From NCBI GenBank assembly GCA_019424645.1, contig JAHYZB010000040.1, forward strand, positions 380 through 22,773: 22,394 bases of DNA, given 5' to 3'. A program made the position numbers and the translations under genes. Each line of letters starts with the position of its first letter. Within the stretch, counting starts at the first letter, position 1. Shown here one piece after another: positions 15,673-22,394 of this stretch. The notes below the pieces were generated by a model. It saw nothing but the letters and a program-made list of their open reading frames with translations, had not been told where the DNA came from and ran no database searches. Source of the stretch: Oxalobacter formigenes (GTDB lineage Bacteria > Pseudomonadota > Gammaproteobacteria > Burkholderiales > Burkholderiaceae_D).

Positions 15673-17043
15673 ATGGCTAAAGCGAAAATCCAGTACACCT
15701 GTACAGAATGTGGCGGCGTCAGCAGCAAATGGGCTGGCAAATGCCCGGCTTGCGGGCAATGGAATACATTGGTCGAAACGGTTGTTGAATCATCCGCCAA
15801 CCGCTTTTCGGCCAACCGTCAGGGAATTGCACAGACGGCACCGGTTTTGTCCCTTGCCGATATCGATGCGATAGATGTACCCCGCTTTGAGTCGGGCATC
15901 AGTGAATTCGACCGGGTGCTTGGCGGTGGCCTCGTTTCAGGAGGCGTCGTTCTGATTGGCGGCGATCCCGGCATCGGCAAATCGACTTTGCTATTGCAAG
16001 CCCTCGTCAATCTCGCCAGAGTCAAAAACGTACTCTACGTCAGCGGGGAAGAATCGGGCGCACAGGTCGCGCTTCGTGCCAAACGGCTCGGCCTGACCGC
16101 TGAAAACCTGCAATTGCAGGCAGAAATCCAGCTGGAAAAAATCATCGGTACGCTGGACAAGCTGAAACCGGAAGTTGCGGTTGTCGATTCCATCCAGACC
16201 ATTTATTCCGATGCATTGACATCCGCTCCGGGGTCTGTCGCCCAGGTCAGGGAATGTGCCGCCCAGCTGACGCGTTTTGCCAAACAGTCAGGTACGACGA
16301 TTATCATGGTCGGGCATGTCACCAAGGAAGGGGCGCTGGCCGGTCCCCGGGTACTGGAACACATTGTCGATACTGTCCTGTATTTCGAAGGGGATGCCCA
16401 TTCCAGTTTCCGCCTGATACGCGCTTTCAAGAACCGTTTTGGCGCCGTGAACGAACTGGGCGTTTTTGCCATGACTGAAAAAGGACTCAAGGGAGTTTCC
16501 AATCCGTCTGCACTGTTCCTGTCTCAACATCAGCGCGAGATAGCCGGTTCCTGCGTCATGGCGACGCTGGAAGGCATGCGGCCTTTGCTCGTCGAAATTC
16601 AGGCACTGGTCGATGCGTCACCAACACCGAATGCGCGCAGATTGTCTGTCGGGCTGGAGCAGAACCGGCTGGCGATGCTGTTAGCGGTCATGCATCGACA
16701 CGCCAATATTTCCGCTTATGATCAGGATGTTTTCATCAATGCGGTCGGCGGAGTCAAAATCAGCGAACCGGCTGCCGATCTGGCCGTTTTGCTGGCGATC
16801 AATTCATCCCTGCGGAACAAGCCCTTGCCAAGGGGACTGGTCGTTTTCGGGGAAGTCGGCCTCGCCGGTGAAATCCGCCCTGCACCGAGAGGGCAGGATC
16901 GCCTGAAAGAAGCGGTCAAACTCGGCTTTTCGATGGCGATCATTCCAAAGGCAAATGCACCGAAACAGGCTTTTGAAGGGCTGACCGTTATCGGTGTCGA
17001 ACGGATTGATGAGGCATTTGACCGACTGCGGGAGCTTCAATAA
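15673..17043 (+). CDS. radA: DNA repair and recombination protein RadA (Sms)
   Basis: 456 residues. RadA is a RecA-like hexameric helicase that extends branch migration in homologous recombination. The N-terminal zinc finger is C10, C13, C24 and C27 (CTEC...CPACGQW). The Walker A motif is GGDPGIGKST at 96-105, and the RadA signature KNRFG is at 253-257. The C-terminal Lon-protease-like domain carries RAPRGQDRLKEA-type sequence (here PAPRGQDRLKEA). All main elements are intact and the length is normal. It follows alr closely and ends in a bidirectional terminator. Confidence 0.97.
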   Translation: MAKAKIQYTCTECGGVSSKWAGKCPACGQWNTLVETVVESSANRFSANRQGIAQTAPVLSLADIDAIDVPRFESGISEFDRVLGGGLVSGGVVLIGGDPGIGKSTLLLQALVNLARVKNVLYVSGEESGAQVALRAKRLGLTAENLQLQAEIQLEKIIGTLDKLKPEVAVVDSIQTIYSDALTSAPGSVAQVRECAAQLTRFAKQSGTTIIMVGHVTKEGALAGPRVLEHIVDTVLYFEGDAHSSFRLIRAFKNRFGAVNELGVFAMTEKGLKGVSNPSALFLSQHQREIAGSCVMATLEGMRPLLVEIQALVDASPTPNARRLSVGLEQNRLAMLLAVMHRHANISAYDQDVFINAVGGVKISEPAADLAVLLAINSSLRNKPLPRGLVVFGEVGLAGEIRPAPRGQDRLKEAVKLGFSMAIIPKANAPKQAFEGLTVIGVERIDEAFDRLRELQ

Positions 17044-17057
17044 CTGTATGAAGACAT

Positions 17058-17089
17058 AAAAAGCCGGATGTTAGCTTTCCGGCTTTTTT
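17058..17089. terminator. Bidirectional terminator between radA and the acetyltransferase gene
   Basis: AAAAAGCCGGA (17058-17068) pairs with TCCGGCTTTTT (17078-17088) over a 9-base loop, with T-runs on both strands. It overlaps the stop codon of the minus-strand gene (17088-17090). Confidence 0.8.
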
Positions 17090-17645
17090 ATGGGATATTT
17101 TTGATCACTTTTGCAGGAACACCAGCCACAATGGTGTTTGGCGGCACGTCTTTGGTCACGACAGCACCGGCAGCGATCACTGAATTTTCGCCGATCGTCA
17201 CACCGGGCAATATCGTCGCTGCGGCGCCAATCCAGACGTTTCGTTTGACAACAATCTTCTTCGAGATGAGTGTTCGCCTTTTAGTCGGGTCAAGATCGTG
17301 GTTTTCCGTAATCAGGTTGACCCGTGGCCCGATTTTTACATCGTCTTCCAGCATTATGCCGCCCCTGTCCATGAAAGTGCAGGCATTATTGACGAATACG
17401 TTTTTCCCGACTTCGATAAATTTGCCGAAATCGGTATAAAAAGGCGTGCGAATTTCAGCTGAATCGTCGATTTTCGCGCCCAGACGCCGCAACAAACCGA
17501 GTACTTCGACAGGCGTGTGATAAACCGTATTGATTTCTCCGGTCACCCGTCTTGCCAGTTCGAGGGCTTCTCTCATTTCCTCGTAATCCGGGTCGCCGAT
17601 GCTGACCGGTTCTCCCGATCTGGATCGTTCGAAAATATCTTTCAT
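17088..17645 (-). CDS. Maltose/galactoside-type O-acetyltransferase
   Basis: A 185-residue left-handed beta-helix (hexapeptide repeat) acetyltransferase of the Maa/LacA/NodL group, using acetyl-CoA to O-acetylate sugars or related acceptors in the cytoplasm. The N-terminal Maa-type helical region is at 1-55, and hexapeptide repeats run from about 60 to 180. The catalytic His is H116 in TENHDLDP, and the C-terminal part has WIGAAATILPGVTIGENSVIAAGAVV-like repeats in shorter units. The true acceptor is unknown. The ATG is preceded by TGAGGAAAAC. It lies 52 bases after the cyclophilin-like gene on the same strand, probably in one transcript. Confidence 0.88.
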   Translation of the reverse strand: MKDIFERSRSGEPVSIGDPDYEEMREALELARRVTGEINTVYHTPVEVLGLLRRLGAKIDDSAEIRTPFYTDFGKFIEVGKNVFVNNACTFMDRGGIMLEDDVKIGPRVNLITENHDLDPTKRRTLISKKIVVKRNVWIGAAATILPGVTIGENSVIAAGAVVTKDVPPNTIVAGVPAKVIKNIP

Positions 17646-17697
17646 GTTTTCCTCATTGAATGTCTTTGTTCCTGTTTACCCCGGAATATCCGTCTGG

Positions 17698-18207
17698 TTA
17701 TTTCAGAATATCTATAGTGATTGTGACCGGATCTGCTGTTACCAGTTTCGACACGCCGTCATCATCTATTTTTCCCAGTTGTACCAGACCTGATGAGTAC
17801 CGGAAATCATGATAGAAAATGCACAGGTTCCCCCATGGAGCGTAAAAAGCGATATCGCCCTTGTGAGGTGTATAGCCATCCGGTGCCCCGTTTGTGGAAA
17901 GCCGTTTTGGCAATCCGGCGATTTTTTCCGTTTTGTTATAGTCTTCCAGAGTCAAAGTGAGCGGCAGCATGGCAATAAAGTCTTTTGCCGCCGCACTATC
18001 GTAAAGCCTTGCATGAACGACTTCTTTATCCGTCGTAATAATCAGTTTCATGTCCGTTAACTTTTCTGAATGTTCGGGAGTCAGGGTTTCTTCAGGCTGA
18101 TAAGCAGAACGTTTCGTCGAAAAACGGGTATCACCTGTGTCAGAGGAACAGGCACCCGAGCACAGCACCAGCCCGAGCATCATCGGGACGAGCAAAATCT
18201 TTTTCAT
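17698..18207 (-). CDS. Cyclophilin-like fold protein, probably an envelope lipoprotein
   Basis: About 169 residues. A hydrophobic signal sequence (KKILLVPMMLGLVLCSGACSS) is followed by a linker and a cyclophilin-like domain from about residue 50. The domain has the marks LPLTLTLEDYNKTEKIAGLP, GDIAFYAPWGN, FYHDFRYSSGL and LGKIDD, seen in small bacterial cyclophilin-like proteins. No peptidyl-prolyl isomerase activity should be assumed. The candidate lipobox SGAC has Ser, not Leu, at -3, so lipidation is uncertain. The ATG at 18207 is preferred over the GTG at 18216 because GTGGA then serves as its ribosome-binding site. The 207 bases upstream hold no gene besides a terminator. Confidence 0.75.
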   Translation of the reverse strand: MKKILLVPMMLGLVLCSGACSSDTGDTRFSTKRSAYQPEETLTPEHSEKLTDMKLIITTDKEVVHARLYDSAAAKDFIAMLPLTLTLEDYNKTEKIAGLPKRLSTNGAPDGYTPHKGDIAFYAPWGNLCIFYHDFRYSSGLVQLGKIDDDGVSKLVTADPVTITIDILK

Positions 18208-18369
18208 ATTTTCCACTTGCCGAAGTTGTTGCGGGTAAGAATCACTGTCACTGAAAATTTCCAGAGGACAAGTTACAAACGCATTGAATAGGGAAAAAGT
18301 ATGCCCTGACAGGAGAGGAGAGGCCAGATACGATTGTGCCTGATGCTTGCCTGATTCTCTCGTGAACGG

Positions 18370-18397
18370 AAAAACAGGACGGCATCAACAACCGTCC
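18370..18397 (-). terminator. Intrinsic terminator of the rhodanese gene
   Basis: Read on the minus strand, GGACGG (18397-18392) and CCGTCC (18382-18377) enclose a 9-base loop and are followed by TGTTTTT (18376-18370). It lies 17 bases after the rhodanese stop codon. Confidence 0.7.
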
Positions 18398-18414
18398 GAT
18401 TGTGGGGAGTAATG

Positions 18415-18918
18415 CTATTCCTGTGACCAGGGAAGTTTTCGGAAACGCCAGCCGTTGATATTGTTTCGCTGCATGTTTTCGTCCAGATCGCCTTCAAAAC
18501 CTTCCATAATATTGAAAACACTGGTGTAACCGGCAAAGGTCAGGGCTTCTGCTGCGCCTGCGGAACGTTTTGCACTCCGGCACAGCATCAAAATATTGGC
18601 ATCCTTTCCCAGTTGCTTGGAAGCTTCGCCAATGAAGCTTGGATTTTTGATCATGGAATTTCCGCACATCCAGGGGATCAGGATGGAATCGGGAACGTAA
18701 CCGACAAATTTGTGTTCTTCCTGGGTACGGACATCGACAATGACGGCCGCATCGGCGCACACAAGTGCCCATGCTTCTTCGGGAGTAACTGCACCTGCGC
18801 ATAAAAGGTTCTGCTCTTTTGCGCGCGTTCTGGCCCGGTTCAGGATTTCTTCAGGAGTCATATTGAATACATCAGATAAAATGCCCGACTGGTCTTGGGA
18901 ATCAGACTGGTTCGACAT
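18415..18918 (-). CDS. Rhodanese-like sulfurtransferase domain protein
   Basis: 167 residues. A leading segment with TPEEILNRAR (about 21-30) is followed by a rhodanese domain (about 44-145). It has VDVRT near 61-65, the active-site loop CRSAKRS with catalytic Cys113, and NIMEGFEGD near 136-144. Rhodaneses carry sulfane sulfur on that Cys as a persulfide; the acceptor here is unknown. The same layout, ending in GWR...LPW, is common in betaproteobacterial homologues. The ATG at 18918 has AAGGAAA about seven bases upstream; the longer frame to 18975 is rejected as it lacks this. It is a single-gene unit with its own terminator. Confidence 0.88.
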   Translation of the reverse strand: MSNQSDSQDQSGILSDVFNMTPEEILNRARTRAKEQNLLCAGAVTPEEAWALVCADAAVIVDVRTQEEHKFVGYVPDSILIPWMCGNSMIKNPSFIGEASKQLGKDANILMLCRSAKRSAGAAEALTFAGYTSVFNIMEGFEGDLDENMQRNNINGWRFRKLPWSQE

Positions 18919-19000
18919 GTCAATTTCCTTGGTGTAACAGCCGACACAAAATATTGCAAAAATTACAACAAACAACCGGCCAATATTTATTTCTGGAAAA

Positions 19001-19006
19001 ATTATA
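19001..19006 (-). promoter_or_regulatory. Candidate -10 element of the rhodanese gene
   Basis: TATAAT is read on the minus strand from 19006 to 19001, giving an A/T-rich leader of about 75 bases. No good -35 is visible at the right distance. Confidence 0.35.
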
Positions 19007-19027
19007 CATCAAAAAAGTATTGAGACC

Positions 19028-20344
19028 TTATAAATATTGTCTTTTTGACAAAATTTTTGCTGTTTCGATTCCGCTGGAAATAGCGGATTCCAGAGTGGCA
19101 GGATAATCTTTGCGCAAATAATCGCCTGCCAAAAACAGACTGTTTTTTTCAGTCACGCAGGAAGGTCTTTCAAGATCGGGAGTGCAGGAAAAAGTAGCTC
19201 TTTTTTCCGTAATAATACGGCTCCACAAAGGATTTTCCAGTTCAGGGCGTTTGAACGCGTGTGCCAGTTGTCTGGCCATGTCCGCTTCGAGTGTTTCCTT
19301 CCCGGTATCACCGGCAACTGATGACACGCTGACGACTACGGCCAGAAGTCCCTTCTGGTCGGGCATGAGGTATCCGCGATCGAAAACGTACTGGCCCCAT
19401 TCCTTTTTGTCGGGATTGTCCGTCAGTGCATAGAAAGGCCTGTCCAGACGGACGGAGTCGGGATATTTCAGGTAGCAGGTTGAAATCGGTTCGTATTCGA
19501 ACTGCGTGAGTGGTGATATATCGATTTTGTCTTTCAGAAGGCTTGCCGCACCAGCAGGGGAGGTTGCCACAATAACGGCGTCGTAGCATTCATCCCGGTT
19601 TGCATTGAGTATCCAGCCGGTATCACCATGATCGAGTGTGCGAACAGTTTCGCCCATTCGTGTTTTTCCTCCCCGCTGTATCAGGTAATCGATTGCTTTT
19701 TCAGGAAAAATGGTGGAAAGATCCATTTTCGGCAGCATCATGTCCGAGGCATGCCGCCTTGAACCGAGGCTGTCTTTCAGTATGGACAGGAAAACCTGTG
19801 CCGACGCTTTTTCAGGTGTCGTATTCATCGACGCCATGCAGAGAGGACGCCAGAGAAGACCATACAATCTCGGGGTTTGCCAGAACTGTTCCAGAAGCCG
19901 GATAAGAGGCCTGTCCGCACCGATATTCCACCGGATATGGCGGCAGGCGGTAAAAAAACGGGCGAGAGCGATTTTATCTTCCCAGTCCAGTCCTTTCGTT
20001 TTGAATAGCCCGACAGCGAGATGCAGGGGGGCGGGCAGGCGTGGGGTTTCGAAATTCATGGCGCCCGTATCGGAAGGGTAATGCATTTGCAGCGGGAGTC
20101 TTGAAAAAGCAGTCGCAAGATCGGCTCCGACCCGTTCCATCATCTGCAGCGTTTTCGAGTATGCGCCAAGGAGGATATGTTGTCCGTTATCCACCGTCAT
20201 GCCTTCGATAATGGTCTTTCTGGCACGTCCACCCGGAATACGGGAAGCTTCAAAGAGGGTGACATCAAAACCGTTGTCGATTGCCTCGACGGCTGCGGCG
20301 CAACCTGCCCAGCCTGCGCCGATAATGGCGACCCGTTCATTCAT
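19028..20344 (-). CDS. hpnE: Squalene-associated FAD-dependent desaturase HpnE (hydroxysqualene dehydroxylase)
   Basis: 438 residues. In the HpnC-HpnD-HpnE route this enzyme reduces hydroxysqualene to squalene for hopanoids. The N-terminal dinucleotide-binding motif is VAIIGAGWAGCAAA, followed by LFEASRIPGGRAR and DNGQHILLGAY, all typical of carotenoid-desaturase-like flavoproteins. The C-terminal FAD-contact block is LFLAGDYLRKDYPATLESAISSG-type, seen in shorter parts. The start overlaps the hpnD end by eight bases, indicating translational coupling. Family subclass is judged from the hpnD neighbour and the motif set. Confidence 0.88.
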   Translation of the reverse strand: MNERVAIIGAGWAGCAAAVEAIDNGFDVTLFEASRIPGGRARKTIIEGMTVDNGQHILLGAYSKTLQMMERVGADLATAFSRLPLQMHYPSDTGAMNFETPRLPAPLHLAVGLFKTKGLDWEDKIALARFFTACRHIRWNIGADRPLIRLLEQFWQTPRLYGLLWRPLCMASMNTTPEKASAQVFLSILKDSLGSRRHASDMMLPKMDLSTIFPEKAIDYLIQRGGKTRMGETVRTLDHGDTGWILNANRDECYDAVIVATSPAGAASLLKDKIDISPLTQFEYEPISTCYLKYPDSVRLDRPFYALTDNPDKKEWGQYVFDRGYLMPDQKGLLAVVVSVSSVAGDTGKETLEADMARQLAHAFKRPELENPLWSRIITEKRATFSCTPDLERPSCVTEKNSLFLAGDYLRKDYPATLESAISSGIETAKILSKRQYL

Positions 20345-21173
20345 TGAGATATGCCTTCGAGACCAGCCAGAGCTTTTTCGTTTTGGGCAGGGAAACGTGT
20401 TCCGTCAGTACCGGAAACCCTTTCTTTTCGATTTGCAAAAGCAGTTCGCGATAAATGGAAGCCATCATCAGGCCTGGTCTTTGTGATTGCCGGTCTTCTT
20501 CGGGCAGCAGGGAAAAAGCCTCATCATAGAGTGACAGGGCGCGTTTTGCCTGAAAACCCATCAATTCCAGAAATTCAGGGCTGTAGCGATTGTTTTCCAG
20601 ATCGTCTTCACTGACCCCGAATTGTTTCAATTCGTCGGTGGGGAGATAAATACGGCCGATCCTCTTGTCTTCACCGACGTCACGGATAATGTTCGTCAGC
20701 TGGAATGCCAGCCCGAGCTTTTCGGCGTATTCCCCGGTTTGCGGGTTTTTCAGTCCGAATATCCGCGCTGCGAGAATCCCGACGGCACTGGCAACATGCC
20801 AGCAATATTTCCTGAGGTCGTCAAAGCTTTCGTAGCGAACCTTTTCCAGATCCATTTCCATGCCATCGATAATAGCCAGCAAGAGATTGACATCCAGATT
20901 GAAGGCTTCGAGATGAGGAAACAGGGCTTGCGTGATCAGGTGGTCAGGCCTGCCAGCCTGCATTTCAGCAATTTCCTTGCGCCAGCCATCGAGTTTGAAA
21001 CGTGCATCAGCCGCATCCATGGTCTGATCGTCGACGATATCGTCCACCTCACGACAAAAAGCGTAGAGTGCCGTGATGGCTTTACGGCGGTCTGCAGGGA
21101 GAAAACGGAAACTGACGTAAAAACTGGAACCGCTTGCCGCCGCTTTCTGTTGGCAATATTCGTCAGGCAACAT
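20337..21173 (-). CDS. hpnD: Presqualene diphosphate synthase HpnD
   Basis: A 278-residue trans-prenyltransferase of the squalene/phytoene synthase fold. HpnD joins two farnesyl diphosphates to presqualene diphosphate. The two Asp-rich metal sites are visible: DDIVD at 44-48 and DVGED at 165-169 in QLTNIIRDVGED. YAFCREVDD and GRIYLP also match. It is the first gene of hpnD-hpnE. hpnC, which in many bacteria precedes hpnD, is not here: a MerR-family gene lies upstream instead. A candidate promoter, TTGTTC with GATAAT (+ strand 21200-21205), overlaps the preceding hairpin. Confidence 0.92.
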   Translation of the reverse strand: MLPDEYCQQKAAASGSSFYVSFRFLPADRRKAITALYAFCREVDDIVDDQTMDAADARFKLDGWRKEIAEMQAGRPDHLITQALFPHLEAFNLDVNLLLAIIDGMEMDLEKVRYESFDDLRKYCWHVASAVGILAARIFGLKNPQTGEYAEKLGLAFQLTNIIRDVGEDKRIGRIYLPTDELKQFGVSEDDLENNRYSPEFLELMGFQAKRALSLYDEAFSLLPEEDRQSQRPGLMMASIYRELLLQIEKKGFPVLTEHVSLPKTKKLWLVSKAYLNE

Positions 21174-21209
21174 AAGCGCAGGAATGAATGAAAGTTCTCA
21201 TTATCCCGT

Positions 21210-21235
21210 AAAAACAGTCGGGAACAAACTGTTTT
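21210..21235 (-). terminator. Candidate terminator of the MerR-family gene
   Basis: On the minus strand AAAACAG (21235-21229) and CTGTTTTT (21217-21210) form a 7-bp stem with an 11-base loop and T-run. It lies about 50 bases after the regulator stop and overlaps the likely hpnD promoter. Confidence 0.5.
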
Positions 21236-21286
21236 CAGAGAGAAAGATGGCATTTTTCTCAAATAATTCGCCAAAACCGGTTTTCA

Positions 21287-21796
21287 TTACTTCGCACCAG
21301 CGGAATTTTTTTTCTTTTTCAAGGCGATATGCAAATCGCCTCCATGCGTGTCGTGGACATGCGTCAGGGGCATTTCATTCCTGTTCGTCATTGCCGCACA
21401 GGTTTTGGAACAGGAAAGGGCATTCAATATGCCGCAACTGGCGATGTCTTTTGCGTCACGACACTGGTCTCTCAGGTTTTTGAGCTGTTTTTCCAGTTTT
21501 TTCAGATCCCGTATCCGTTGTGCTACGTGACCGATATGCTCGTCCAGAAGGGCATTGACCCTCTCACAGCTTTCGTCAGGGATATCCTTGAAATGAAGCA
21601 GAATCCTGATCTCATCCAGCGTCATGTCGAGTGAGCGGCAATGGCGTATGAAAAGCAGGCGTTCGATATGGGCATCGCTATAGACGCGATAGTTACTGTC
21701 GGTACGGCCGATTCTGGGCAGCAGTCCCTCCTTTTCGTAATAACGGACTGTTTCTACCTGCATTCCTGTTTTTTGCGCCAGTTCACCAATCTTCAT
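21287..21796 (-). CDS. cadR: MerR-family Cd(II)/Pb(II)-responsive regulator
   Basis: 169 residues. The N-terminal MerR winged helix is at 1-70 (MKIGELAQKTGM...TVRYYEKEGLLP), followed by a dimerisation coil at about 80-112. Likely metal ligands are C77 and C112 with C121; C129 and C133 follow. The C-terminus is His-containing (HVHDTHGGDLH) and Lys-rich. C77/C112/C121 spacing resembles the PbrR and MerR pattern; CadR of Pseudomonas has its third Cys two residues earlier, to my recollection. MerR proteins sit on an over-long promoter and untwist it when metal binds. The divergent ATPase and operator support this target. AGGA lies nine bases upstream of the ATG. Confidence 0.9.
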   Translation of the reverse strand: MKIGELAQKTGMQVETVRYYEKEGLLPRIGRTDSNYRVYSDAHIERLLFIRHCRSLDMTLDEIRILLHFKDIPDESCERVNALLDEHIGHVAQRIRDLKKLEKQLKNLRDQCRDAKDIASCGILNALSCSKTCAAMTNRNEMPLTHVHDTHGGDLHIALKKKKNSAGAK

Positions 21797-21888
21797 GAAT
21801 AATATCCTTTTTCAGGTTTGCAAATGATCCATTTTCCGACGTGAATCATGTCTTCCGAATCATATCGCAAATACATGAATATTGCCTC

Positions 21889-21919
21889 TTGACTCTAAAG
21901 TGACTACAGGGTTTTTAAT
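21889..21919 (+). promoter_or_regulatory. MerR-type promoter and operator of the metal ATPase gene
   Basis: TTGACT (21889-21894) and TTTAAT (21914-21919) are separated by 19 bases, the over-long spacing typical of MerR-controlled promoters. An imperfect dyad, ACTCTAAAG (21892-21900) and CTACAGGGT (21904-21912), fills the spacer and matches cad/pbr operator style. It lies 93 to 123 bases from the regulator start. Confidence 0.8.
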
Positions 21920-21942
21920 GGATGCCAATGAGGAGAAAAATC

Positions 21943-22394
21943 ATGGCACACGAACATTCGAAAGATCATCGGCACGAGGGCGAACTCGATTGCTGTTCAC
22001 ATGGGCACACGCATGAAAGCGGACATTCCCACGATCATGCCTCTCATGATCATGAAGAATCGCACAGTCATACCCATGCACATGAGCATGAACATGCAAA
22101 AGGGCATGAGCTTTCGCACGATTCAGGCTGTGGCAGTTGCGCCTGTTCGGAACCTGGTCTGGCTCTCGAAGCTCCTTCTGTGTCGCGTCATCCGAAAGGG
22201 CCTGCTGTTTTTTATATCGACAGCATGGATTGTTCCGTCGAGGAAAACGATATCCGTCAGATTCTTGCCAAAGTGAACGGTATCCGTGGCCTGAATTTCC
22301 AGCTGGAGTCTCGCACGCTGTCCATTGACGCCAACAGGGAAATTGTCGAAAAGAGTGTTGCCGCCATTAAAAAAGCCGGTTACCAGCCTGAACC
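21943..22394 (+). CDS. cadA: Heavy-metal P-type ATPase, N-terminal part (cut by window end)
   Basis: The frame is open from the ATG at 21943 to the window edge (about 150 codons). AGGAG (21931-21935) lies seven bases upstream. Residues 1-60 are extremely His-rich, with 20 His in the first 59 residues, and five Cys occur by residue 68 (CC at 17-18, then C63, C66, C68). A heavy-metal-associated domain begins near residue 88 and carries MDCSVEE (95-101), the MDCxxEE form typical of Zn/Cd/Pb ATPases of the ZntA/CadA group. The membrane and ATPase domains lie outside the window, so the final class is inferred from this and from the divergent MerR-type regulator. It probably exports Cd, Pb or Zn from the cytoplasm. 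Confidence 0.82.
   Translation, partial: MAHEHSKDHRHEGELDCCSHGHTHESGHSHDHASHDHEESHSHTHAHEHEHAKGHELSHDSGCGSCACSEPGLALEAPSVSRHPKGPAVFYIDSMDCSVEENDIRQILAKVNGIRGLNFQLESRTLSIDANREIVEKSVAAIKKAGYQPE

Noticed and set aside
18273..18536. Small minus-strand frame between the cyclophilin-like and rhodanese genes
   Set aside because: It overlaps the rhodanese gene in another frame and the terminator; no motif.
1..22394. CRISPR arrays, rRNA, tRNA, insertion sequences, prophage
   Set aside because: No regularly spaced repeats, RNA gene signatures, transposases or phage structural genes were seen on either strand.

Overview
The window looks like chromosomal DNA of a Gram-negative betaproteobacterium of the order Burkholderiales. 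The tsaB-rimI-uracil-DNA glycosylase cluster, the lplT/alr/radA cluster, the TonB-ExbB-ExbD system, the autotransporter and the hpnD-hpnE pair all fit. The moderate GC content and style of the genes make me think of Oxalobacteraceae, perhaps Oxalobacter, but no species marker is present and this is an inference.

Layout. Positions 112-2067 (+) hold gluQ, a tRNA-Asp modifying synthetase paralogue, followed by two tandem paralogous CoA-binding proteins. Positions 2314-3922 (+) hold an autoregulated-looking MarR repressor that overlaps an MFS transporter. Positions 4040-6157 (+) are a tight operon of tsaB (t6A tRNA modification), rimI (ribosomal protein acetylation) and a family-4 uracil-DNA glycosylase. 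It ends in a bidirectional terminator shared with the convergent tag gene (3-methyladenine glycosylase I). Positions 6939-8916 (-) are exbD-exbB-tonB, the energising system for outer-membrane receptors. A Bcr/CflA-type drug exporter is divergent from it (9081-10283), followed by an autotransporter (10528-12924). Two terminators separate that gene from lplT (-), which is divergent from alr-radA (+, 14570-17043).

From 17088 to 21796 everything is on the minus strand: a hexapeptide acetyltransferase, a cyclophilin-like putative lipoprotein, a rhodanese, and the squalene-forming pair hpnE/hpnD. The window ends with a MerR-family Cd/Pb-type regulator divergent from a heavy-metal P-type ATPase. The ATPase is cut by the window edge, and the regulator's operator is visible between the two genes.

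Nearly all genes belong to known families, and I see no rRNA, tRNA, CRISPR array, insertion sequence or clear prophage. I do not see a clearly new multi-gene system. The signals most worth a second look are: a promoter plus intrinsic terminator, with a possible antiterminator pairing, in the leader of alr; the tandem CoA-binding paralogues with hairpins between and after them; the unusual TonB linker; the cysteine-free autotransporter of unknown passenger function; hpnD-hpnE without an adjacent hpnC; and the very His-rich N-terminus of the metal ATPase.
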